This document shows, piece after piece, positions 5,423-11,532 of a DNA stretch of 15,430 bases (positions are counted from its first letter, which is position 1; each line of letters starts with the position of its first letter). A model generated the notes under the pieces. It was given only the letters and a program-made list of their open reading frames with translations, made no database searches and was not told the origin of the DNA. Source of the stretch: Spirochaetales bacterium (GTDB lineage Bacteria; Spirochaetota; Spirochaetia; SPDA01); contig SPDA01000008.1 of assembly GCA_004525155.1 (NCBI GenBank), positions 1-15,430 of the forward strand, in the 5' to 3' direction. A program made the position numbers and the translations under genes.

Positions 5423-7189
5423 ATGGCAGAAACCGGTGTGCTTCGGGATTTATCCAAGAGCCTGACGGAACGTGAGAGGAAGGATCTTCTCGACAAAATC
5501 AAGAAATCGATCAGTCTGGACGAAATCCGCGAGAAAAGCGTCTATCATAAGGACCTGAATCAGCAGGAAAGGGAACTCCTCATAGAGCAGGAAATTGCAC
5601 GATCCTCCATATTTACGAGATTTATGCTGTGGCTGCGGTCAATTATCGTGGGAAAACACAAGGAGGATGTTTTTATCTCCATGAGACTCAATAAGCTTCA
5701 GTCCGAAATCAACAGGAAAAACCCCGGTCTTACGGGTTTCGAACTGCGGAACCTGTATCCTAAATTTGCGGAAGCGTTTTTCCGGCTGTACTCCTTATCC
5801 TTCGCTCTTATCCCTCTTTTCCGAAATCTGTGGGAAAGACCGGAAGTGTTTGAGAAAGCCCTTTTCGCGCTCCTCAATGAAAGGATTCCTGAAAGCAAAA
5901 AAACCCTGACCGATTTCATCGATCAGCAGGCCATGGAAGATATCTATTCCGAAACAGGAAGGAAAGATGCCATAAGGAGCGCTGTAATCCGCCGCATAGA
6001 TACGTATGTTGACGCCCTGTCCGCAGAGCTGTTCCTGGAAATCGAGAAAAACGTTCTGCCGTTTTATTATGTCAAGGATGTTGTCCTGTTTCCTTATTTC
6101 GCTTTTTTCAGGCTTTTCCACTTTACGCCGAAACCGGGCGATAAAACACCCCAGTTTAAATCAGCTTCCGCCGTTGTCGCCCTGGAGTTCATGGAACAGA
6201 TGTTCTACGCCGTGTACACGGCAATCAAGCTGCCGGATCCGGTCGTTTTCGACCCCGGATTTTCGAAAAACATGATGGAGAGCATCGAGGATAAAAAAGA
6301 AAATGATGAAAGCGAATCTGCCCAGGCAAACCCGATCTCCGGAAACCTGCCGGAACTGTGCAGGGAAATCAGGAATTTTTCGAAAACCGTTCCTCTCGTG
6401 GAACTTATCCGGTATTTCCGGCAGGACCCGTATTTTCAGCTCATCTTCTATATACCCAAACTCGACCTGAGGGAATTTTACCGGTCCATGATCCGCATTT
6501 CCCTGCTTCCCGTTATTGACGAGATTTTCGATGATGTCCGCAGGAACGTAGTTGAAAAAAAAATAGGCGAACTTTTCACCGGACAGAAGCTTATTCCTTT
6601 TCAGAATTACAGGGATTACCTGAGTACCGATTTTAAACAACTCGGTCTGCCCACTTTTACATATGTGCGTACACTCAATGTTATTTATAATTTTATACGC
6701 TGGTATTATCACACCTACCTTCAGGAAATCGTGCAGATTCTAAGCATGGGGATGCTGAAGCACAACCGGCTGCCCCTTAACAGGCTTCTCGCCAGCGCCG
6801 CGGCCCTGGAGGATGTGGAAGAAAAGATTTGGGTTTTCGATATTTCCCTATCCAACGACGAGGAGGACGGAAAACTCTTTCAGCGTCTCCGCGTTTCCCT
6901 GGCAAGCGAACCGGCACACCAGCGGATTTTCAGGGGCCTGGTAAACCAGAAGGACAAGACTGCCCAGGGATTGGTAGACCGGGGTCTGGAAGGCTTTTTC
7001 GAGCTCAAGAAAATATTCGACGAAATTCTCTCGAGCCCCACCGAAGTCGTCAAGCAGAGGCTGAGCGGTTTTTATTATATTAAGGGAAAATCGGAAGCTT
7101 TAGGCGAACTACTGAGAAGCAGAAGCGACGCCATAGAAAAATTCGGAAACCTACTGCGCAACATCAGCAGAATCGAGAAAGGAACCTGA
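5423..7189 (+). CDS. Conserved hypothetical protein, DUF5312-like (spirochaetal)
   Basis: A 588-residue protein, probably cytosolic: no signal peptide and no clear membrane span, though 115-135 (FFRLYSLSFALIPLFRNLW) is rather hydrophobic. It is mostly helical and charged. The N-terminus (1-60) is rich in Glu, Lys and Arg and probably coiled; a low-complexity acidic linker (about 290-305) separates two halves, and the second half holds aromatic-rich stretches around 340-360 and 410-440. I recognise no catalytic motif. The style matches, from memory, a Pfam family known only in spirochaetes (DUF5312); a profile search is needed to confirm this. The ATG has GGGAG (5413-5417), overlapping the stop of the thiN remnant, 5 nt upstream. 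The final 39 bp overlap the 3' end of the convergent minus-strand gene. Function unknown. Confidence 0.75.
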   Translation: MAETGVLRDLSKSLTERERKDLLDKIKKSISLDEIREKSVYHKDLNQQERELLIEQEIARSSIFTRFMLWLRSIIVGKHKEDVFISMRLNKLQSEINRKNPGLTGFELRNLYPKFAEAFFRLYSLSFALIPLFRNLWERPEVFEKALFALLNERIPESKKTLTDFIDQQAMEDIYSETGRKDAIRSAVIRRIDTYVDALSAELFLEIEKNVLPFYYVKDVVLFPYFAFFRLFHFTPKPGDKTPQFKSASAVVALEFMEQMFYAVYTAIKLPDPVVFDPGFSKNMMESIEDKKENDESESAQANPISGNLPELCREIRNFSKTVPLVELIRYFRQDPYFQLIFYIPKLDLREFYRSMIRISLLPVIDEIFDDVRRNVVEKKIGELFTGQKLIPFQNYRDYLSTDFKQLGLPTFTYVRTLNVIYNFIRWYYHTYLQEIVQILSMGMLKHNRLPLNRLLASAAALEDVEEKIWVFDISLSNDEEDGKLFQRLRVSLASEPAHQRIFRGLVNQKDKTAQGLVDRGLEGFFELKKIFDEILSSPTEVVKQRLSGFYYIKGKSEALGELLRSRSDAIEKFGNLLRNISRIEKGT

Positions 7190-7996
7190 TAAACCGTCCC
7201 GGGCCGCTTCAATTCTCAAGTAATCGAGAAGAATGGGATATTTCGTGAGCATTTCCCCGTACTGGGCCAGAAGGCTTAAGCGCCTCGTTTCCAGAGCTTC
7301 TGTTCTGGTCAGGGCTTTTGTCTCGTCGGAAAGAATATTCTGCCGGAGGCTGACCAGGTCGAGGTAATTGCGCTTCGCGATTTCGTACAATTCCATGTCC
7401 GGCAGCCTGACTGTAACGGGCGTTACGCTGAGTATCGTAACTTCCGTGTAGTTGTTCCTCAAAATGGCTAGAAGGTCCTCTTCGAGGCCGCCCAGGGAAA
7501 AATCCGAGAGCGCGGCATATCTTCCGGACTGAATTCTTTCATTCATAAGGGATACGGTACTTTGAGCCAGACGGTCGGAAAGATCCTTATACCAGCTGTC
7601 CAGGGTTTCGGGCGAAACGGCGCCGGTTTCCACAAGCTCCGGCAGAGAGTCGGGACTATAGCTGAGCCGGATGGAAAATTCGAAATGGTAGGTGAAGTCC
7701 GGTGCGCCTTCCATGATGGAGGAATAAGCGGCGGCCGAAGGAAGAACCCCTTCGATGACTGCGGTTTTTTCCGCGGGTTCCGAAGGAAATACGAAGACTG
7801 TCGCGTTTGTGGGTATAAGTTTTTTCCAGCGCCAGATGAAATCGCCAGCCTTGACCGGATTTTTTTCAAATCCGCCGGTTTTGAAAAAAATCACGGCATA
7901 GGAGTTGACTGGAATGCGTATCTGCATCCATCCGAAGTAAAAAACCGCTCCGCCGGCGATTATCAGCAGCAGAAATGTTATTAAAAATTTCTTCAT
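7151..7996 (-). CDS. Membrane-anchored SPFH/Band-7-like protein
   Basis: A 281-residue protein with one N-terminal membrane helix (about 4-22, after Met-Lys-Lys) and the rest outside the cytosol or in the periplasm if the helix is an uncleaved anchor. The part just after the helix (IRIPVNSYAVIFFKTGGF, then KNPVKAGDFIWRWKKLIP) is like the start of SPFH/Band-7 domains (stomatin, HflK/C): a short beta stretch carrying a valine-rich strand and a gain-of-turn before the helical half. Residues about 195-260 are a long charged helix, as in that family. Identity is suggestive, not certain; no Cys protease or other catalytic motif is seen. The ATG has AGGG 7 nt upstream and a good promoter (8030-8058). 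The C-terminus overlaps the convergent 588-residue gene by 39 bp. Confidence 0.65.
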   Translation of the reverse strand: MKKFLITFLLLIIAGGAVFYFGWMQIRIPVNSYAVIFFKTGGFEKNPVKAGDFIWRWKKLIPTNATVFVFPSEPAEKTAVIEGVLPSAAAYSSIMEGAPDFTYHFEFSIRLSYSPDSLPELVETGAVSPETLDSWYKDLSDRLAQSTVSLMNERIQSGRYAALSDFSLGGLEEDLLAILRNNYTEVTILSVTPVTVRLPDMELYEIAKRNYLDLVSLRQNILSDETKALTRTEALETRRLSLLAQYGEMLTKYPILLDYLRIEAARDGLSGSFLDSADVAQ

Positions 7997-8029
7997 CCGG
8001 TTTCCCTGTTATGCATTTTCCCTGCATTG

Positions 8030-8058
8030 ATTGTACGAATATTGTGCCTATGGTTCAA
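8030..8058 (-). promoter_or_regulatory. Sigma70-like promoter of the SPFH-like gene
   Basis: Read on the minus strand, TTGAAC (8058-8053) and TACAAT (8035-8030) are 17 bp apart, each one to two mismatches from consensus. Transcription would start near 8023, giving a leader of about 25-30 nt with a ribosome-binding site. The -35 region lies within the short divergent gap shared with the gene at 8086. Confidence 0.65.
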
Positions 8059-8074
8059 GGCATATCGTTTATAT

Positions 8075-8080
8075 TATAAT
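8075..8080 (+). promoter_or_regulatory. -10 box (TATAAT) for the small membrane protein gene
   Basis: A perfect TATAAT ends 5 nt before ATG 8086, with no ribosome-binding site between. The -35 match is poor (TTCAAG at 8054-8059, 15-bp spacing), overlapping the -35 of the divergent promoter. If used, it would make a leaderless transcript. Confidence 0.45.
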
Positions 8081-8085
8081 AAATC

Positions 8086-8427
8086 ATGAGAAAAAAAATA
8101 AGAACCCCCAGCCCCTGGCTTATTTCGCTCACGACCCGCTTGGGGCTCGGGGTGTGGGTGGTTTTCCTGCAGTTCATCATCCTGTTTTTTATAGGAAGCA
8201 GGCAGCGGTTTACCGAGTCCACGCAGCTGTTTTTGCTTACGGGCATAAAATACTTAAGCCTTGCCCTCTGCATTCTCATGATCTATTCCTTTATAGTTCA
8301 GATTTACGACTCTGTCGCGTCTAGAAGGGCGCGGATTCTCCGCTACTTTATTTTTATCGCGGGTTTCGCAGCAGGGGGGGCGGTATATGCCCTAACCGTT
8401 TTTATGGGAGACTGGCTTTCTCCGTAA
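8086..8427 (+). CDS. Small integral membrane protein, unknown function
   Basis: A 113-residue protein with three predicted membrane helices (about 19-37, 53-73 and 86-107), a basic N-terminus (MRKKIR) and a basic loop RRARILRY between helices two and three. The positive-inside rule therefore places the N-terminus and the second loop in the cytosol. No known family is recognised. There is no Shine-Dalgarno sequence before the ATG, only a TATAAT at 8075-8080. It is divergent from the SPFH-like gene across an 89-bp gap and followed after 57 bp by the chorismate mutase gene, which has its own promoter. Confidence 0.7.
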   Translation: MRKKIRTPSPWLISLTTRLGLGVWVVFLQFIILFFIGSRQRFTESTQLFLLTGIKYLSLALCILMIYSFIVQIYDSVASRRARILRYFIFIAGFAAGGAVYALTVFMGDWLSP

Positions 8428-8449
8428 TATCGGCATATATCCGGTTCGA

Positions 8450-8478
8450 TTGACTGCCTCGGATGACTGCTGTATAGT
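8450..8478 (+). promoter_or_regulatory. Sigma70-like promoter of the aroH-map pair
   Basis: TTGACT (8450-8455) and TATAGT (8473-8478) are separated by the ideal 17 bp; each differs from consensus at one position. The -10 box ends 6 nt before ATG 8485 and no ribosome-binding site lies between, so the transcript should be leaderless. Confidence 0.7.
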
Positions 8479-8484
8479 TCTGCC

Positions 8485-8850
8485 ATGATTTATGCCATTC
8501 GCGGAGCAGCCGTAGTGGGCGGGAACACCCGTAAAGCTATCGGGGATTCGATAACAGGGCTTATGGATACCCTGCTCAAAAATAATTCGCTTAAGGAAAA
8601 CCGCATTATAAGCATTGTAATTTCCGTAACCGTAGATTTGACCGCTGCCAATCCGGCTACCCTTCTGCGCGGGTCAGGAAAATTCGCCTCAACACCGCTT
8701 TTCACGGTGCAGGAAGCCGTTTTCGATGAATCTCCCCGGGATATTATCCGTGTTCTGGTGCATGCGAGAAAGCGGTCCGGCCGTTCGCCGGTACCGGTTT
8801 ACATAAACGGCGCGGAAAAACTCCGCACGGACCTTTTCCCCGGCACATGA
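8485..8850 (+). CDS. aroH: Chorismate mutase, AroH type
   Basis: Cytosolic enzyme converting chorismate to prephenate, the branch point to phenylalanine and tyrosine. The 121-residue length and the sequence match the trimeric AroH class of Bacillus subtilis rather than the helical AroQ class. By alignment from memory with the B. subtilis protein, the active-site residues appear: Arg6 (for Arg7), Glu77 in VQEAVF (for Glu78), Arg89 in IIRVLV (for Arg90) and Tyr106 in VPVYINGAEKLRTDL (for Tyr108). The position of B. subtilis Cys75 is Thr74 here, a permitted variation. ATG 8485 gives the exact family N-terminus (MIYAIRGA). It overlaps the methionine aminopeptidase gene by 4 nt and shares its promoter. 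No other aromatic-pathway gene is in the window. Confidence 0.9.
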   Translation: MIYAIRGAAVVGGNTRKAIGDSITGLMDTLLKNNSLKENRIISIVISVTVDLTAANPATLLRGSGKFASTPLFTVQEAVFDESPRDIIRVLVHARKRSGRSPVPVYINGAEKLRTDLFPGT

Positions 8851-9641
8851 GCGGCATAATACTGAAAACAGTCATAGATGTTGCCCGTCTCCGGGGACCC
8901 TGCAGGATAATTGAATCCCTTTTCATGTCTCTTTCGGAGCACGTAATTCCGGGCACAACCACCCTCAAGCTGAACGACTACTGCGAAAAATTCATCGAAA
9001 AAAACAGGGCAAAGCCGGCGCTTAAGGGCTACAATAATTTTCCTTCGGCGGCATGTATTTCGGTGAACCATGTAGCAGCGCACGGTGTGCCGGGAGATTA
9101 CCTCGTCCGGGAGGGGGATATAGTCAGTATAGATGTTGCGGTTCAAAAAAATGGATGGTGCGGGGACGGGGCATGGACGTATATAGCCGGCGGCAGCCGT
9201 GATCCCGATAAGACAAGGCTTGTCAAAGCCGCCTGGCAGGCAACATGCGCGGGTATACGCCTCTCCAGGGCAGGGTTACGGTTCGGCGATCTGGGCGCCG
9301 TGATTTCAGAAAAAGCCGGGGAGTACGGCTGCCGGGTAATAAAAGATTTTACCGGCCACGGCATCGGTCAGGACCTGCATGAGGAGCCGAAAGTGCTGCA
9401 TTTCGGAGAACCTCAGACGGGTCAGCCCATAGTTGCAGGGATGGTGTTTACGATAGAACCGATTCTTTCCCTGGGAGAAGACAGCCTCAAAGTCCTGGAC
9501 GACGGCTGGACGCAGGTGACCAGGGACGGGAGCCTGACGGCCCAGTTCGAACAAACCATCGCTGTTTTCGGCAACAGGAACGAGGTTCTCACCATGTCCC
9601 AGCTGCGGATGGAGGATTATCCCGAGTATCCGCCCTTTTGA
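8847..9641 (+). CDS. map: Methionine aminopeptidase, type I
   Basis: Metalloenzyme removing the initiator methionine from new proteins in the cytosol. The 264-residue length equals the Escherichia coli enzyme and the five metal ligands fall at almost the same numbers: Asp96 (in SIDVAV), Asp107 (in GDGAWTY), His171 (in GHGIGQDLHEEP), Glu204 (in VFTIEP) and Glu235 (in AQFEQT). His79 in VAAHGVPGD is the conserved substrate-contacting histidine. There is no N-terminal zinc-finger or SH3 extension, so it is the short type Ia form. The start codon overlaps the chorismate mutase stop (ATGA) and lacks its own ribosome-binding site, so translation probably depends on reinitiation from aroH. The next gene converges from the minus strand after 50 bp; I see no T-rich terminator between them. 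Confidence 0.96.
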   Translation: MSGIILKTVIDVARLRGPCRIIESLFMSLSEHVIPGTTTLKLNDYCEKFIEKNRAKPALKGYNNFPSAACISVNHVAAHGVPGDYLVREGDIVSIDVAVQKNGWCGDGAWTYIAGGSRDPDKTRLVKAAWQATCAGIRLSRAGLRFGDLGAVISEKAGEYGCRVIKDFTGHGIGQDLHEEPKVLHFGEPQTGQPIVAGMVFTIEPILSLGEDSLKVLDDGWTQVTRDGSLTAQFEQTIAVFGNRNEVLTMSQLRMEDYPEYPPF

Positions 9642-9691
9642 TAAGGACGTACGCACAGGACAGGCTGAATTTCCGGGCGCCTTTGCGGATT

Positions 9692-10447
9692 TTAGCCGGC
9701 CTGGCCGGAGGCATCCTGTTCCGCAGATTTATTTTTCTGCCTATCCATCGATTTCTGTATGTATTCCCTGATTACTTCGAGAGTGTCCTGGTGGAGATCT
9801 GTGAACTTCAGGGACAGCAGCTGATGGTTGCGTATTACACTGCAGACCAGGGAGAGGACGTTGTCCTCTATACGCACGGTACACAGGGGTATTACGCTGC
9901 CGATCTTGAGATTTTCCGTAAGATGAGGATTATCGGGATTGAAACTGGCGCCGCCTGTGGAAATATCGGAAATGGAGCCGGTAATCAGTTTACGCGTCTC
10001 CGGATGGGTAAAAAGGAATTCCAGTTCGGCGTAGCCGCCGGGAATGTACCGGTCATTGGTACGTCTGTCTTTCAGCAGCTTGTACCTGGTGAGGAGCCCT
10101 TCAACCTGCTTGAGCTGGTTCTGATCGCTTAAATCTTCGCTGAGTATACCGTTTACCTTGAGGTATGAGGCCTTGGCGGCTTCTTCAAAAGGAAAAACGG
10201 GCCCCACCAGCAGTATAAAGATGCAGTCCTCCTTCCTCTTTACTTCCCGTAAAAGGTTCAGGAAAGGTTTCCAGTGCCGGGGAAAGTCCTCCGCGCTGAA
10301 CATCACTATATCCGGCATGACTTCTTCTATATTGTCCATGGCCTTGATGGGGTTCGCGTAACAGATGAATTCGAACCCCCGCGGCTTGAGGTGAATTATG
10401 AGGAGGTCCCTGATATCGGGCTTTTCGACTACAAGAAGTATTTTCAC
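9692..10447 (-). CDS. Degenerate receiver domain fused to PilZ domain
   Basis: A 251-residue cytosolic protein. Residues 1-120 have the receiver fold (MKILLVVEKPDIRDLL start, PDIVMF for the third strand), but the phosphorylated Asp is replaced by Ser51, the acidic pair is reduced to Glu8 with Asp11 displaced, and the conserved Thr and Lys positions are not kept (LLVGP; VNGILSEDL). It is therefore probably a phosphorylation-independent pseudo-receiver. Residues about 127-230 are a PilZ domain with both c-di-GMP motifs: RRTNDR (Arg129-x3-Arg133) and DISTGG (Asp161, Ser163, Gly166). The GTG start abuts the upstream gene's TGA and is supported by the canonical receiver N-terminus; GGGGA lies about 10 nt upstream. 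The role is likely a c-di-GMP-responsive adaptor, for example in motility, with the partner unknown. The C-terminal 20 residues are polar. Confidence 0.85.
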   Translation of the reverse strand: MKILLVVEKPDIRDLLIIHLKPRGFEFICYANPIKAMDNIEEVMPDIVMFSAEDFPRHWKPFLNLLREVKRKEDCIFILLVGPVFPFEEAAKASYLKVNGILSEDLSDQNQLKQVEGLLTRYKLLKDRRTNDRYIPGGYAELEFLFTHPETRKLITGSISDISTGGASFNPDNPHLTENLKIGSVIPLCTVRIEDNVLSLVCSVIRNHQLLSLKFTDLHQDTLEVIREYIQKSMDRQKNKSAEQDASGQAG

Positions 10448-11473
10448 TCAGCGTGTTCCCCGGTTGAATACATCGTAATTGTAAATGAACCAGACACCGT
10501 CCCTTCTGTACAGATAATACGTGAAATCCTTTATTTCTGTATAGGTCCGCTGGTTGAACAGCTCCTCCACCAGAACACGGGCTTCGTCTTTGGTATACTC
10601 GGTTTTTGTAACGGTAAATTCATGGGGAAAGAAAAGAATGCCGCTTACGTCTTTTTCGAGTTTAAGCGTTTCCTTGTACTCCTTAAGACGCATCCTCCTG
10701 TCTTCCTCGGAAAGCAGCAGGTAGGAACGCTTTTCCTGCGAGTTCTGCAGAAGAAGCCTCTCGATGTCCATATAGGCAAAGAATTTGTCCCATTCGCGCT
10801 TCTGCCTGGCGCGGATTATATAATCAACTACCTCGTCCGGCGCCAGGGACTGGTCCTTCAGATACATCATGACGGATTCGTCCTCGAAGGGGAGCAGTTC
10901 AGCCCGGGTTTCCGGCAGCACGGAGCCTGCCGCAGCCGGTCCCGTGGAAGGATGAATGCTCAGATCGAGAAAATTGTCCGAAAGCAAATACGAAGAGCCG
11001 GGACTCGTATCGAGTTCTGGATAAAACTGCGCATACACCAGGTAGGCGCCTGCATTCGACAGATCCACATAATCAGTAAGGTTCTCGGTAAAGGAAAACC
11101 GCTCCCCGGAAGTGAGACTTACTTCCCTGTAAAAAGCGGGGATGTTCCTGTTTTTAATTATCCCGAAAGCCCTGGTATTCTCCATCTGTACGTTTGACAG
11201 GTTTACCACCCGGAAATTGAGATTGAATACCCGCTGTTCGGCGACCTTGAAGCGGAATATCCCGGGACTGTTATTAACCACGTCAATCTTTACCCAGACA
11301 GGGTCGCCCTGGTAATATATAGTCTTGTCCCAGTAGCTTACTTCTACCTTGATTACGGATTCTCCAACGGCAAAAGATAAGCCGCAGACAAGAAAAAGAA
11401 GGATCAGCAGCGGTAAAAGGGGAAATCCCGGGTAAAAACGCCTGTTTAGCTTCTTGTATTTAAGTCTGCTCAT
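10448..11473 (-). CDS. Exported protein of unknown function
   Basis: A 341-residue protein with a basic, long N-terminal signal sequence: hydrophobic core at about 17-34 and a probable cleavage after SFA (35). Cys30 lies in the core with Val before it, which does not make a good lipobox. Residues about 40-175 are rich in beta-strands (IKVEVSYWDKTIYYQGDPVWVKIDVVN and a later LSNAGAYLVYAQF), like an Ig-type or BsuPI-like fold. The second half (about 210-341) is helical followed by strands ending in YYLYRRDGVWFIYNYDVF, resembling an NTF2-like cone fold; both fold assignments are guesses. It is the first gene of the minus-strand pair, its stop directly touching the GTG of the receiver-PilZ gene. 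The 59-bp A/T-rich gap to mfd must hold both divergent promoters; no clear box stands out. Confidence 0.75.
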   Translation of the reverse strand: MSRLKYKKLNRRFYPGFPLLPLLILLFLVCGLSFAVGESVIKVEVSYWDKTIYYQGDPVWVKIDVVNNSPGIFRFKVAEQRVFNLNFRVVNLSNVQMENTRAFGIIKNRNIPAFYREVSLTSGERFSFTENLTDYVDLSNAGAYLVYAQFYPELDTSPGSSYLLSDNFLDLSIHPSTGPAAAGSVLPETRAELLPFEDESVMMYLKDQSLAPDEVVDYIIRARQKREWDKFFAYMDIERLLLQNSQEKRSYLLLSEEDRRMRLKEYKETLKLEKDVSGILFFPHEFTVTKTEYTKDEARVLVEELFNQRTYTEIKDFTYYLYRRDGVWFIYNYDVFNRGTR

Positions 11474-11532
11474 TGCTATATTAAATATCCTTATAAAAAC
11501 AAATATATCTGTTTAATCTTCGGAAAGAAAAG

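Noticed and set aside
9696..9708. CCGGCC-T-GGCCGG inverted repeat at the end of the receiver-PilZ gene
   Set aside because: The one-base loop makes the full stem sterically impossible and there is no T run on either side, so it is not a credible intrinsic terminator; it lies in codons for Ala-Gly residues.
10274..11197. Plus-strand open frame of 307 codons
   Set aside because: It is antisense to the exported-protein gene and the start of the receiver-PilZ gene, which have a signal peptide and family motifs in the minus frame; no ribosome-binding site or family match supports the plus frame.
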